64,000 nucleotides of DNA from Mesoterricola silvestris (GCF_030295405.1 NZ_AP027080.1:620001-684000); one strand, 5' to 3'; numbered from the stretch's first letter, positions 8,516-17,521 are shown. Numbers and translations: made by a program. The notes: generated by a model not told the origin, from the letters alone.

Positions 8516-9562
8516 ATGGAAATGCTCTGGTTCTGGATGGTTTCGGTGGTGGTGGCGCTCTACGCCGTCATGGACGGCTTCGATTTCGGCGCGGGGGCCC
8601 TGCATCTCTTCGTGGCGCGCGACGACCGGGAGCGCCGGGAGGTGCTGGCGGCCATCGGTCCCCTTTGGGACGGCAACGAGGTCTGGCTCCTGGCCGGCGG
8701 GGGCCTGCTCTTCCTGGGCTTCCCCAGGGTCCTGGCGGCGGGCTTCTCGGGGTTCTACCTGGCCATGTTCATGGTGATCTGGACCCTGATCATCCGGGGC
8801 ATCTCCATCGAGTTCCGCTCCCACGTGGCGGACCGGCTCTGGCGGGCCTTCTGGGACGGGGCCTTCGCCCTGGCCAGCGCCCTCATGCCGGTGCTCCTGG
8901 GCGCGGCCCTGGGCAACGTGGTGCGGGGGGTGCCCCTGGACGGCTCGGGCTTCTTCAACATCCCCCTCTTCACCCACTGGGGGGTGGGGAACCCGGTGGG
9001 GATCCTGGACTGGTACACGCTCCTCACGGGCCTCCTGGTGCTGGCCACCCTCACGGCCCACGGGGCGCTCTTCCTGGCCTGGAAGACCTCGGGCGCCGTG
9101 CACCGCCGGTGCATGGCCGCGGCGCGGCCCCTGTGGGCGGTCGTGGCGGTGCTGGCCCTGGCCGCCACCTTCGCCACCGCGCGGGTGAACCCCGACGTCT
9201 ACGCGCGGCTGCCCCACGCGCCCCTGGCCTGGGCCGGCATGGCGCTGTTCCTGGCGGGCCTGGGGACGGTGGCCGCGGGGCTCGCGAAGGGGCGCCCGCT
9301 GGCGGCCTTCCTGGGTTCGGGCGCCTTCATCGTGGGCCTCCTGGCGGCCACCGCCGCCTGCGTGTGGCCCGTGATGCTCCGGAGCACCCTCGACCCCGCC
9401 TTCAGCCTGGACGCCCACAACGCCAACGCCGGGGCCTACGGCCTCCGCACGGGGCTGAGGTGGTGGGTGCTGGCCTTCCCCATCGTCATCGCCTACTTCG
9501 CCATGCTCTTCCGCATCCACCGGGGCAAGGTGGAGGCCGCCGCGGACGGGGAAGGCTACTGA
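8516..9562 (+). CDS. cydB: Cytochrome bd ubiquinol oxidase subunit II
   Basis: The 348-residue protein is the second membrane subunit of cytochrome bd. The N-terminus has the family pattern ALYAVMDGFDFGAGALHLF, followed by GPLWDGNEVWLLAGGGLLF and RGISIEFRSH, all conserved in CydB. The C-terminal half carries LKSTL-like MLRSTLDPAFSLDAHNA. About eight to nine hydrophobic helices are evident. The gap from cydA is 10 bp with GAGGAG before the ATG. No cydX-like small gene and no cydCD assembly transporter follow; the next gene is a porin 96 bp downstream. Confidence 0.95.
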   Translation: MEMLWFWMVSVVVALYAVMDGFDFGAGALHLFVARDDRERREVLAAIGPLWDGNEVWLLAGGGLLFLGFPRVLAAGFSGFYLAMFMVIWTLIIRGISIEFRSHVADRLWRAFWDGAFALASALMPVLLGAALGNVVRGVPLDGSGFFNIPLFTHWGVGNPVGILDWYTLLTGLLVLATLTAHGALFLAWKTSGAVHRRCMAAARPLWAVVAVLALAATFATARVNPDVYARLPHAPLAWAGMALFLAGLGTVAAGLAKGRPLAAFLGSGAFIVGLLAATAACVWPVMLRSTLDPAFSLDAHNANAGAYGLRTGLRWWVLAFPIVIAYFAMLFRIHRGKVEAAADGEGY

Positions 9563-9658
9563 CGGGTTCCGCGTGACCCGAGAATGACCAGGGATTTCAC
9601 GGAGCCTTAACGCGCGCCTGGGAACCTTCTCCTGCCGACCTACGGTAATGGAGAAGAC

Positions 9659-10891
9659 ATGATGAAGCGCATGGCGCCCCTGGCCCTCGCCCTGGCCACG
9701 ATCCCCGCAGCCGCCCAGGCCCCCACGGTGGGGGGACTGGTGCAGGTGTGGTACACGCAGATGATGGACAGCAACCTCCGGCTCAACGGCGTGGGCAACT
9801 ACTACAACCTCCGCAGCGAGTTCAAGGAGAACGGCTTCAACCTCCGGCGCACCGAGCTGAGCCTCAAGGGGCCCATCCTCCCCGGCGTGGAGTACCAGGT
9901 GATGATCGATCCCTCCATCAACACCACCTCCGCCAACGCCGCCAACAGCAACGGCTCCTACAACCCCACGGTCCTCCAGGACGTCTTCATCACCTACACC
10001 TTCATGGGCGCGCAGGTGAAGGTGGGCCAGTTCAAGACCCTCCAGACCTACGAGGGCAACGTCAGTTCCTCGGAGCTGCTGTTCGCGGAGCGCAGCCAGC
10101 TGGGCCGGGTCTTCGGGGACAAGCGGGACCGGGGCCTGGTGGTGGCCATGCCCTTCGGCGACCCCAAGGAATTCGGTGGCCGGGTCTCCCTGGGCGCCTT
10201 CAACGGCATGTCGGACCTGGCTTCGGGCAAGGCCGGCGATTCCAACGCCGCCAAGGACTTCGTCCTGCGCCTGGACTTCAACGTCGGTTCCGCCCACACC
10301 TTCGGCGCCTACACCCTGCAGGGGAGCACGGACCAGACCGACAAGGGCGCCCTCCTGGCCAAGACCTTCGCCGGCGCCAACGCCCCCACCGCCGCCCAGG
10401 TGCTCGACAACAAGGACAAGACCACCAACCTGGGCGCCTTCTACGTCTACAAGGCGGGCCCCCTGCACCTGTCCGCCGAGTACCTCACGGGCCTCCTGGG
10501 CCGCCGCGGCCCCTCCGTGGGCGCCCAGGCCGGCGCCGCGGGCCGCGAGCACCTGGACCAGAAGTTCACCGGCTACTACCTCACCGGCGCCTACAGCTTC
10601 GGCCCGCACACCGTCCTGGCCCGCTACGACCTGCTCAACTACAACAGCGGCGACCAGTGGTACGCCGCCGCCAGCCCCTACATCAACGCCGGCGTGGACC
10701 TCAGCCCCAAGTTCACCGAGACCACCCTGGGATACACCTACGCCTTCAGCCCCGCCAAGGTGAAGGCCGCGAACCTGAAACTGAACTACATCCTCCGCAG
10801 CAAGAACTTCCTCAAGCCCCTCGCCTCCGCGGGGCAGACCTCGGAGCAGGGCGGGGACACGGTGGTGCTGGCGTTCCAGGTGGCGTTCTAG
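9659..10891 (+). CDS. Outer-membrane porin (phosphate-selective porin O/P-like), paralogue 1
   Basis: This protein has 410 residues. The signal peptide MMKRMAPLALALATIP ends at AAAQA, followed by a beta-strand-rich barrel with alternating aromatic and polar residues and a terminal Phe (VVLAFQVAF), as expected for outer-membrane insertion by BAM. Motifs such as WYTQMMDSNLR, NGFNLRRTELSLKG, QVKVGQFKTLQTYEG and REHLDQKFTGYYLTGAYSF resemble O/P-type porins. GGAGAAG lies just before the ATG. The second copy at 13514-14794 shares WYTQMMD, REHLDQKF, YNSGD, TETTLGY and ILRSKNFL, so these are paralogues separated by ycaQ and rsmI. The solute specificity is unknown. Confidence 0.8.
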   Translation: MMKRMAPLALALATIPAAAQAPTVGGLVQVWYTQMMDSNLRLNGVGNYYNLRSEFKENGFNLRRTELSLKGPILPGVEYQVMIDPSINTTSANAANSNGSYNPTVLQDVFITYTFMGAQVKVGQFKTLQTYEGNVSSSELLFAERSQLGRVFGDKRDRGLVVAMPFGDPKEFGGRVSLGAFNGMSDLASGKAGDSNAAKDFVLRLDFNVGSAHTFGAYTLQGSTDQTDKGALLAKTFAGANAPTAAQVLDNKDKTTNLGAFYVYKAGPLHLSAEYLTGLLGRRGPSVGAQAGAAGREHLDQKFTGYYLTGAYSFGPHTVLARYDLLNYNSGDQWYAAASPYINAGVDLSPKFTETTLGYTYAFSPAKVKAANLKLNYILRSKNFLKPLASAGQTSEQGGDTVVLAFQVAF

Positions 10892-10968
10892 TTCAAGGTT
10901 CCGACCCATCCCAAGCGTCGCTCCAGAAGCCACAAGATAGCCAGGCCATGAAAACCACGGTGCGGCTC
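10892..10968. other. Short unremarkable spacer after porin 1
   Basis: This spacer lies between the porin stop and the hairpin repeat. I see no gene, no clear terminator with a T-run and no promoter here. The repeat that follows may act as the transcription end. Confidence 0.4.
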
Positions 10969-11144
10969 ATCTGCCGGGAACAGGCTGAGTTCGACGGCTG
11001 ATCCCCTTCATCCTGTTCATCCGATTTCATCCCTGTTCCAGCAGGGCCAGAGCCGGGATGGGTCGGCGAATGCGGGTCAACTGCGCGCCGACCCACCTCA
11101 ACACTGACCCTGCGGGAACGGGGATGAAATCGGATGAAGGGGAT
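10969..11144. repeat. Dispersed hairpin repeat, copy 1 (core orientation A)
   Basis: The left arm (11001-11047) reads ATCCCCTTCATCC...ATTTCATCCC...GCAGGGCCAG. The right arm (11104-11144) is its reverse complement, apart from a 9-base tandem TCCTGTTCA found only on the left. Homology with copy 2 at 27308-27492 starts upstream of the arm (GCCGGGAAC, GGCTG, TCGACG), so those flanks are in the same orientation. The 53-bp core (GATGGGTCGGCG ... CGCGCCGACCCACCTC) instead matches the reverse complement of the copy 2 core, with about 10 mismatches and no gaps. The element lies between the convergent porin and ycaQ genes. It has no coding sign and no transposase; it is REP/MITE-like in size. Confidence 0.85.
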
Positions 11145-11213
11145 GATCATTCCCCGAAGAGCCGCCAAATTGGACTTCCGCTTTTTTTATACGGGGTGGG
11201 TCGGAAGGTTGGG

Positions 11214-12389
11214 CTAGATGGCGCCCGGCCCGGTCCATTGCACGTCCCGGGCGCCGATGCGGGCGGCGAGGGTCTCGGCGGCTCGGGATACGGCGGCTTT
11301 GCGGGCCCGGGTGGCGCGGATGCCCTTTTCGAACCAGAGCCCCTTGATCTCCAGGACGCCCTTGTCCCGGTGGAACTTGGGATCCAGCCGGCCCACCAGG
11401 GCCTCGCCCTCCAGGATGGGCAGGACGTAGTAGCCGTACTGCCGCTTCGCCTCGGGGACGAAGGCCTCGAAACGGAAATCGAAATCGAAGAGGCGCAGGG
11501 CCCGGGCCCGGTCCCGGAGGATGGGGTCGAAGGGGCAGAGGAGGACGGTGCGGTCGGAGGGCTCGGCGAGGCGGGCCTTCCAGTCCTCCACGGCGAAGGC
11601 CGGGCGGCCGTCCTCGGTCTCCACGGGGCGGACGCGGCCGGCCTTGGCGGCGGCGGCGCACCACCGGGCGGCTTCGGCGGGTTCCAGGGCGTCGTAGTAG
11701 GCGGCCAGCTCCCGGGGGGTGGCCACCCCCAGGCGCTCCAGGGCGGTGGAGCAGGCCCACTCGCGATGCTTGGCCAGGGTGGTGGCGGGCAGGGCGTGGG
11801 CGGCGGGGAAGACCCGCTCGGGGAGGTCGTAGACCTTGTGGAAGTTCACCCGCCGGGCCACGGCCAGTTCGCCGGCGTGCCACAGGAATTCCAGGGCGGC
11901 CTTCTGGGGCTTCCAGCCCCACCAGGCGCTGGCGCCCTTGTCCTGCTTGTGCTCGAAATCGGCGCTGCGCAGGGGGCCCTCGGCGCGGATGCGCTCCAGC
12001 ACCAGGTCCAGGAGCTCATCCACCCTGTCCCCCACCCGCTCCCGCCACCAGGCGTTCTGGAGGATCCGCGCGCGGCTGCGGGGGAAGCGCACCTTCCAGT
12101 GGGGGTACCAGGCCAGGGGGATGGCCGAGGCGTCGTGGGTCCAGTGCTCGAAGAGGCGGCGTTCGCCCAGGAAGAGGGCGTCGAAATCCGCGGGGGCGTA
12201 GCCTTCCAGGCGGCTGCCCAGGATGAGGTGGTGGGCCCGCTCCACCACGTTGATGGAATCCATCTGCACGTAGCCCAGCTGCCGGATCAGGGTGTCCAGG
12301 TCCGCCGGGGGCGGGCCCAGGAGGCCCTGGGCCGCCAGGAGGAGGCGCCGGGCCTGGGCTTGGGTGACGGGTTCGGGTTTCCGGGGCAT
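11214..12389 (-). CDS. YcaQ-type winged-helix DNA glycosylase
   Basis: The protein (391 aa) belongs to the HTH_42/YcaQ family, whose E. coli member unhooks interstrand cross-links as a DNA glycosylase. Supporting stretches are LIRQLGYVQMDSINVVERAH near the N-terminus, LGSRLEGYAPADFDALF, LFEHWTHDASAIPLAWYPHW, and the C-terminal LLCPFDPILRDRARALRLFDF followed by YGYYVLPILEGEALVGRLDPK. These are the usual family blocks. The start chosen is ATG at 12389 (MPRKPEP); the open frame extends further upstream but runs into rsmI sequence. It diverges from rsmI with about 58 bp between starts. Confidence 0.85.
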   Translation of the reverse strand: MPRKPEPVTQAQARRLLLAAQGLLGPPPADLDTLIRQLGYVQMDSINVVERAHHLILGSRLEGYAPADFDALFLGERRLFEHWTHDASAIPLAWYPHWKVRFPRSRARILQNAWWRERVGDRVDELLDLVLERIRAEGPLRSADFEHKQDKGASAWWGWKPQKAALEFLWHAGELAVARRVNFHKVYDLPERVFPAAHALPATTLAKHREWACSTALERLGVATPRELAAYYDALEPAEAARWCAAAAKAGRVRPVETEDGRPAFAVEDWKARLAEPSDRTVLLCPFDPILRDRARALRLFDFDFRFEAFVPEAKRQYGYYVLPILEGEALVGRLDPKFHRDKGVLEIKGLWFEKGIRATRARKAAVSRAAETLAARIGARDVQWTGPGAI

Positions 12390-12447
12390 GGGCGCGTCCA
12401 GGCGGTGGGAGAAGGTCAAGTCTGCCAGAATATCCCCGGAGGCCCCC

Positions 12448-13302
12448 TTGGCTGGACATCTCATCCTCGTGCCCACCCCCCTCGGCAACCTGGGGGACCT
12501 GACGGAAAGGGGACGGGAAGCCCTTTCCCAATGCGACCTGGTGGCCTGCGAGGACACCCGGCGCACCGGGGGGCTCCTGGCCCACCTGGGGATCGAGAAG
12601 CCCCTGGCGCGCTTCGACGACCACGCCCCCCTGGAAGCCCGGGAGCGGGTGGCCCTGGCCCTGGCCGGGGGGCGCACCGTGGCCTACTGCTCCGACGCGG
12701 GCATGCCCGGCGTGAACGACCCGGGCTTCGAACTGGCGCGGCTGGCCCGGGAGGCCGGGGCCCGGGTGACGGTGCTGCCGGGCCCTTCGGCGGTGACCCT
12801 GGCCGTGGTGGCCTCGGGCCTGCCCAGCCACGCCTTCAGCTTCTGGGGCTACCTCCCCTCCCGCAGCGAGCCCCGCAGGGCGGCCCTGCGCCGGCTGGCG
12901 GCCAAGGAGGAGACGGTGGTGGTCTTCGAAACGCCCCATCGCATCCATGAAACATTGCTAGAACTGGAAGAGGTGGTTCCCGACCGGGAGATCGCCCTGG
13001 GCCGGGAACTTACCAAGCTCCATGAAACCTGGTACCGGGGCACCCCCGCCCAGGTGCAGGCGGCCCTGGGTTCGGAGGGCCGGGGCGAGATGGTGCTGGT
13101 CATGGCGGGCGCCGATGCCAAGCGCACCGTTTCCGAAGATTTGGAAGCCGGCGAAGACCTGGACGGCCTCCCGGAGTGGGCCCAGCGGTACCTGGAGGCC
13201 GCCCGGGAAGGGGGCATGACCCTGCGGGAGGCGGTCAAACCCCTCGCCCGGCACCTCGGCCTCCCCGCGAGCGATGTGTACCGCATGGCAATTGAACGGT
13301 AA
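12448..13302 (+). CDS. rsmI: 16S rRNA (cytidine-1402-2'-O)-methyltransferase
   Basis: RsmI 2'-O-methylates C1402 of 16S rRNA using S-adenosylmethionine and is a tetrapyrrole-methylase-fold enzyme. The start is TTG at 12448: CCGGAGG lies 5-6 bases upstream, and the protein then begins MAGHLILVPTPLGNLGDLT, exactly where family members start. This gives 284 residues, the usual length. Motifs are VACEDTRRTGGLLAHL, FDDHAPLEARE, VAYCSDAGMPGVNDPG, VTVLPGPSAVTLAVVASGLP, FWGYLPSR and VVFETPHRIHETL. The C-terminal tail EGGMTLREAVKPLARHLGL is the small helical domain. Upstream in-frame ATGs would add residues with no family match. Confidence 0.95.
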   Translation: MAGHLILVPTPLGNLGDLTERGREALSQCDLVACEDTRRTGGLLAHLGIEKPLARFDDHAPLEARERVALALAGGRTVAYCSDAGMPGVNDPGFELARLAREAGARVTVLPGPSAVTLAVVASGLPSHAFSFWGYLPSRSEPRRAALRRLAAKEETVVVFETPHRIHETLLELEEVVPDREIALGRELTKLHETWYRGTPAQVQAALGSEGRGEMVLVMAGADAKRTVSEDLEAGEDLDGLPEWAQRYLEAAREGGMTLREAVKPLARHLGLPASDVYRMAIER

Positions 13303-13513
13303 GCTCGACTTAAGTGGTCAACCATTCTGAAAAAGATGGGTGAAAATGCGCGATTCTTGATCTTTTGGTCAAGATTTGTGGTTTCCTTTCTTCCTAGATG
13401 CTCAACCCCGATCACCGAAGGCCCGGTTTCCAGTCCAGGCACGGAGCCCTGGGTTCGGGCCGTTCCGCAGTCCAACGGGTTCTTTCACCCCAACCCCTCA
13501 CAGGAGCCAAGCC
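13303..13513. other. AT-richer leader region before porin 2
   Basis: This 211-bp gap holds a short imperfect hairpin at 13356-13373 (CTTGATC TTTT GGTCAAG) followed by a T-rich stretch. It could end rsmI transcription or be a regulator site for the porin. No confident promoter boxes are visible. CAGGAG at 13501-13506 is the porin ribosome site. Confidence 0.4.
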
Positions 13514-14794
13514 ATGAGGATTTCCCGCACCTTCGGCATCGCCGCCGTTCTCGCCGCCGCCGGATTCGCCGCCCAGGCCCAGGACGTCAAGGTCAACATC
13601 CTGACCGAGTTCTGGTACACCCAGATGATGGACACCAACCTGCGCAACAACGGGGCGCAGAACGTGGTGGCCAACTACTACGCCCTCGATTCCCGGTTCA
13701 CCGAGAACACCTTCAACATCAAGCGCGCCGAGATCTACTGCAACTACAAGATCAACGACGAGTGGGCCGGCTACATCATGTTCGACCCCAGCCTGACCAA
13801 CACCTCCTCCGCCGCCAACTCCGCCACCACCAACTCCGGCGTCGCGCTGCAGGACTGGGTCATCACCTGGACCCCCAAGGGCACCGGCTTCACCGCCAAG
13901 CTCGGCCAGATGAAGATGCCGACCACGTACGAATCCACCCTGATGTCGGCCCGGGACATCTACTTCTTCGACCGGGCCCAGATCAGCCGCCTCCTGGGCG
14001 AGCGCCGCGACCGCGGCGTCATCGCCACCTACAGCTACGGCAGGGCCGATGCCTTCAAGGGCAACGTCACCGCCGCCATCTCCAACGGCACCACCGACGA
14101 CGGCACCGCGGGCAAGACCGCCGTGGACCAGAACGCCCAGAAGGACTACACCTTCCGTTTCGACGGCAGCTTCACCCCCGCCCACAAGTTCGGCATCTGG
14201 TACCGCACCGGCCAGACCAACCTGAAGTCCTCCACCACGGTGGCCGCCACCTTGCCCGCCAACTGGACCGCCGCCGGCGTCACCAGCGCCCAGCTCCTGG
14301 ACAACCGGGACAAGACCACCGCCACCGGCCTGTTCTACTCCTTCAACAACCAGAACTGGCACGTGCTGGGCGAGGCCGCCACGGGCCTCGTGGGCCGCCG
14401 CTTCCCGACCCTCTTCGCCGCCGCCGCCGCCCCCAGCCGCGAGCACCTGGACCAGAAGTTCCAGGCCTACGCCGTCACCGCCGTCTACAAGATGGGCGCC
14501 CACCAGGTCGGCGCCCGCTACGACATGTTCAACTACAACTCCGGCGACGACTACTACGGCGCGGTCAACCCCTACAAGCCCACCACCGGCCTCAACGCCG
14601 GCGGCGACTTCTCGCCCAAGTACACCGAGACCACCCTCGGCTACAACTACGTGTTCAATCCCTCCAAGAACACCTACGGCAAGCTGAAGATCGACTACAT
14701 CCTCCGCAGCAAGAACTTCCTCCGCTCCATCGCCGGCCAGTCCGGCGCCCAGGGCGGCGACACCCTCATGTGCTCCATTCAGGTCGGTTACTAG
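13514..14794 (+). CDS. Outer-membrane porin (phosphate-selective porin O/P-like), paralogue 2
   Basis: The mature start is ATG 13514, which has GGAG 7 bases upstream and opens a signal peptide (MRISRTFGIAAVLAAAGFA, then AQA). The longer open frame upstream is not supported. The 426-residue protein is a beta barrel with repeated aromatic belts: EFWYTQMMDTNLRNNGAQN, NTFNIKRAEIYCNYKINDEW, GQMKMPTTYEST, REHLDQKFQAYAVTAVYKMG and KLKIDYILRSKNFLRS. Conserved blocks place it with the porin at 9659-10891. Codon use is the same as its neighbours. The protein ends in a hydrophobic strand plus aromatic (CSIQVGY). A strong terminator follows 18 bp after the stop. Confidence 0.8.
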   Translation: MRISRTFGIAAVLAAAGFAAQAQDVKVNILTEFWYTQMMDTNLRNNGAQNVVANYYALDSRFTENTFNIKRAEIYCNYKINDEWAGYIMFDPSLTNTSSAANSATTNSGVALQDWVITWTPKGTGFTAKLGQMKMPTTYESTLMSARDIYFFDRAQISRLLGERRDRGVIATYSYGRADAFKGNVTAAISNGTTDDGTAGKTAVDQNAQKDYTFRFDGSFTPAHKFGIWYRTGQTNLKSSTTVAATLPANWTAAGVTSAQLLDNRDKTTATGLFYSFNNQNWHVLGEAATGLVGRRFPTLFAAAAAPSREHLDQKFQAYAVTAVYKMGAHQVGARYDMFNYNSGDDYYGAVNPYKPTTGLNAGGDFSPKYTETTLGYNYVFNPSKNTYGKLKIDYILRSKNFLRSIAGQSGAQGGDTLMCSIQVGY

Positions 14795-14812
14795 GCCTTT
14801 CGGAGATCTGAA

Positions 14813-14856
14813 GGGCCCGGACACCCCCCCCGAACCCGGGGGTGTCCGGGCCTTTC
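14813..14856 (+). terminator. Rho-independent terminator after porin 2
   Basis: A 15-bp perfect stem (GGCCCGGACACCCCC pairing with GGGGGTGTCCGGGCC) spans 14814-14828 and 14838-14852 with a 9-base loop, followed by TTTC. It lies 18 bp after the porin stop codon. The T-run is short but the stem is very stable. Confidence 0.8.
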
Positions 14857-15052
14857 GGGTCCCCCGCGCCGGAAAATCCCGGTTTTTCTGCAATCGGACA
14901 AAAGCATGTTGTGGTTGTTAAAAAGCATCGCGGATATGCTTTCAAAAGATTGAATTCCGAAGCCTACAACCCGGGGGTTGGCCCGAAGGGCCCAGCGCTC
15001 CCAGCGGGTCCGTCCATCCACCCTTCCTCTTCATGTGTTGAAGAAAAAGCCC

Positions 15053-15910
15053 ATGACCGGTCCTGACACCAAGAACGTCCAAACCCACACCAGCGGCCCG
15101 CTGCGCCTGGTGATCCTCAAGCGGGATCCCATTCCGGCCAAGGCCATGCCCTCCAACGAATCGTGGACCCTCATGCTGCCCACCAGCCCCATCCGGGTCT
15201 GCACGGGCGAGGACATCGAGGAGGGGGTGATCCCCCGGGGCAGCCTCGCGCTCCTGATGCCGGGCTTCGGCCACACGTTCAAGCGCCATCACCCGGATTC
15301 CCCCTTCGGCTTCACGGCCCTGCAGATGGACGGCCCCTTCCCGGAGCCCCTGGTCTCCATCCTCCAGCACCCGCCCCGCAAGTGGCAGGAGCAGAGCTTC
15401 GCGGTGCTCCGCAGCCAGAGCCTCAAGCAGCTCTTCGGCATCTTCAGCCAGGAGATCTCCAACCCCGACGGCCTCCAGCTCATGACCCGGGAGCTCTTCC
15501 TCATCCTGCTGGGCGCCGAGCTGAACCGCCTGTGCGAGAAGGAGGACCGCGCCCGGTTCCCCTACCGCCTCAGCCGCTCCACCCTCCAGCTGGTGCTGGA
15601 CCACATGGAGGCCCACCTGGGCGCCCCCAACAGCGTCCCCGAAATGGCGAAGCTGGCCCGCTGCACGCCGGACCACTTCATCCGCCTCTTCCGGGAAGCC
15701 ACCAGCACCACGCCCCACCAGTACCTCATCGAGCGCCGCCTCCAGCGGGCCGTGCAGCTCCTCTCCGACGGCGAGCGTCCCCTCGACGTGGCGGAATCCC
15801 TGGGCTTCTACGACGCATCCGCCTTCACCCGCGCCTTCAAGCGGCGCTTCGGGGTGCCGCCCAGCAAGTACGCCCAGGAAGCCTACGACAGGCAGTTCAA
15901 GAAGAACTGA
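15053..15910 (+). CDS. AraC-family transcriptional regulator
   Basis: Length is 285 aa from the ATG at 15053; an upstream TTG in frame is less likely. The N-terminal ~170 residues are a sensing domain with a cupin-like AraC pattern (LVILKRDPIPAK, GEDIEEGVIPRGSLALLMPG). The C-terminal ~100 residues hold two helix-turn-helix motifs typical of AraC/XylS: VPEMAKLARCTPDHFIRLFR and PLDVAESLGFYDASAFTRAF, then RRFGVPPSKYAQEA. The ligand and targets are unknown. It is preceded by a small hairpin (14922-14942) and followed by the convergent amidase gene, with which it shares 14 bp at the 3' ends. Confidence 0.9.
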   Translation: MTGPDTKNVQTHTSGPLRLVILKRDPIPAKAMPSNESWTLMLPTSPIRVCTGEDIEEGVIPRGSLALLMPGFGHTFKRHHPDSPFGFTALQMDGPFPEPLVSILQHPPRKWQEQSFAVLRSQSLKQLFGIFSQEISNPDGLQLMTRELFLILLGAELNRLCEKEDRARFPYRLSRSTLQLVLDHMEAHLGAPNSVPEMAKLARCTPDHFIRLFREATSTTPHQYLIERRLQRAVQLLSDGERPLDVAESLGFYDASAFTRAFKRRFGVPPSKYAQEAYDRQFKKN

Positions 15911-17486
15911 GGTCCAGCGTCGGCAGGTATTTTGGCGCCCGGCGGGCCTTCGTGGCCTGCTCGAAGGCGTAGCCCAGCTTGAGCAGCACCGGTTCGCTCC
16001 AGGCCCGGCCGAAGAACGACAGGCCCACCGGCAGGCCCATCACGAACCCGGCGGGGACCGTGAGGTGGGGGTACCCGGCCACGGCGGCGGGGGTGGCGCA
16101 GCTGGTGCCGTAGTTGTCGCCGTTGACCAGGTCGGTGACCCAGGCGGGGGTGCCGGTGGGGGCGATGATGGCGTCCAGGCGGTGCGTGTCCATGGGGCCG
16201 TCGATGCCCGCGCGGGAGAGGGTGCGGCAGGTTTCCAGGGCCTTGAGGTAGGCGGAATCCGTGAGGGGGCCCTTGGCCTGGGCCTCGTACAGGAGCTCCT
16301 GGCCGAACAGGGGCATCTCCTTGGCCTTCATGCGCTCATTGAAGGCGATGAGGGAGGCCATGTCCACCACGGGGCCCGTGACGCCCCGGCCCTGCAGGTA
16401 GGCCCGGAGGCCGGCCTTGAACTCGTAGAGCATGGCCTCCAGTTCGGGCTTCTCGTAATCGGCGGTGGGCACGTCCACGGGGTCCACCAGCACGGCGCCG
16501 GCGGCGGTGAGGGTCTTGAGGGTGGTCTCCATGAGTTCCAGAACGCCGCGGTTGCCGGAGAAGAAATTGCGCGCGACGCCCAGGCGCGCGCCCTTGAGGC
16601 CGCCGGCATCCAGGAACACGGTGTAGTCGGGGTAGGCCTTGCAGCCCGCGGTGGCGGGGTCCCGGGGGTCGGGGCCGGCCATGGCGCCCAGGAGGATGGC
16701 GGCGTCGCGCACCTTGCGGGTCATGGGACCGGCGGTGTCCTGGGTGTGGGAGAGGGGGATGATGCCGGCGCGGCTCAGGAGCCCCACGGTGGGCTTGAGC
16801 CCCACGATGCCGCAGGAGGTGGCGGGGCTGACGATGGAACCGTCGGTCTCGGTGCCCACGGCCGCCGCGCAAAGGCACGCGGCCACGGCGGCGCCGGATC
16901 CGGAGGAGGAACCGGAGCAGTTGCGGTCCAGGGCGTAGGGGTTCCGGGTGAGGCCGCCCCGGCCGCTCCAGCCGCTGATGGAGTGGCTGGAGCGCAGATT
17001 GGCCCATTCGCTGAGGTTCGTCTTGCCCAGGATCAGGGCGCCGGCGGCCCGAAGGCGCGCGACGATGGGGGCGTCCACGGGGGCCTTGGCCCCCTCCAGG
17101 GCCAGGGAGCCCGCGGTGGTCTGCATGCGGTCGCCGGTGTCGATGTTGTCCTTGAGCAGCACCGGGATGCCGTGGAGCGGGCCCCGGGGGCCCTTCTCCC
17201 TGCGCTCCCGGTCCAGGGCCCGGGCGATGTCCAGGGCCTCGGGGTTGACCTCCAGCACGGCGTGGAGGCTGGCGCGGTCCAGGGTGCGGATGCGGGCCAG
17301 GTAGTGCCTGGCCAGGCCTTCGGAGGTCCAGCGCCCGGTGCGCATGCCTTCGGCCATCTGGTCCAGGGTGGCTTCGTCCAGGGCCACGCCCCCGGGCGCG
17401 GAACGCCGGGGGGGGGCGGCGAGGGCGGCGCCCGTGGCCAGGGCGAGGCCCAGGAATCGGCGGCGATCGAAGGTGAACCGGGTCAT
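15897..17486 (-). CDS. Amidase-signature family hydrolase with Tat-type signal
   Basis: The 529-residue protein starts MTRFTFDRRRFLGLALATG, a twin-arginine signal (RRRFLGLA), so it is probably exported folded to the periplasm. The body is the amidase-signature family: GPRGPLHGIPVLLKDNIDT gives the catalytic Lys, and NCSGSSSGSGAAVAA gives the Ser-cisSer pair. ETDGSIVSPATSCGIVGLKP and GIIPLSHTQDTAGPMTRKVR follow in the expected order, so the Ser-cisSer-Lys triad is intact. These enzymes hydrolyse amides or aryl-amides, and the substrate is not predictable. It overlaps the 3' end of the convergent AraC-type gene by 14 bp; the PilZ gene lies 35 bp upstream on the same strand. Confidence 0.88.
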   Translation of the reverse strand: MTRFTFDRRRFLGLALATGAALAAPPRRSAPGGVALDEATLDQMAEGMRTGRWTSEGLARHYLARIRTLDRASLHAVLEVNPEALDIARALDRERREKGPRGPLHGIPVLLKDNIDTGDRMQTTAGSLALEGAKAPVDAPIVARLRAAGALILGKTNLSEWANLRSSHSISGWSGRGGLTRNPYALDRNCSGSSSGSGAAVAACLCAAAVGTETDGSIVSPATSCGIVGLKPTVGLLSRAGIIPLSHTQDTAGPMTRKVRDAAILLGAMAGPDPRDPATAGCKAYPDYTVFLDAGGLKGARLGVARNFFSGNRGVLELMETTLKTLTAAGAVLVDPVDVPTADYEKPELEAMLYEFKAGLRAYLQGRGVTGPVVDMASLIAFNERMKAKEMPLFGQELLYEAQAKGPLTDSAYLKALETCRTLSRAGIDGPMDTHRLDAIIAPTGTPAWVTDLVNGDNYGTSCATPAAVAGYPHLTVPAGFVMGLPVGLSFFGRAWSEPVLLKLGYAFEQATKARRAPKYLPTLDLSSS

Positions 17487-17521
17487 GGGGGCTCCGCTTT
17501 TGGGAGCAGTCTACACCGGGT

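Noticed and set aside
9563-9658. A cydX-like small subunit gene after cydB
   Set aside because: The 96-bp gap has no start-stop frame with a hydrophobic translation. The next gene is the porin.
10997-11144. Insertion sequence or transposon at repeat copy 1
   Set aside because: No transposase, no target-site duplication seen and total length under 200 bp. Best described as a REP/MITE-like hairpin repeat.
12292-12447. Upstream in-frame start of rsmI
   Set aside because: This frame runs over the 5' end of ycaQ. The added residues are basic and low-complexity, and the TTG at 12448 has the ribosome site.
11058-12950. Plus-strand 630-codon frame over repeat copy 1 and ycaQ
   Set aside because: It begins inside the hairpin core and continues as the antisense shadow of ycaQ.
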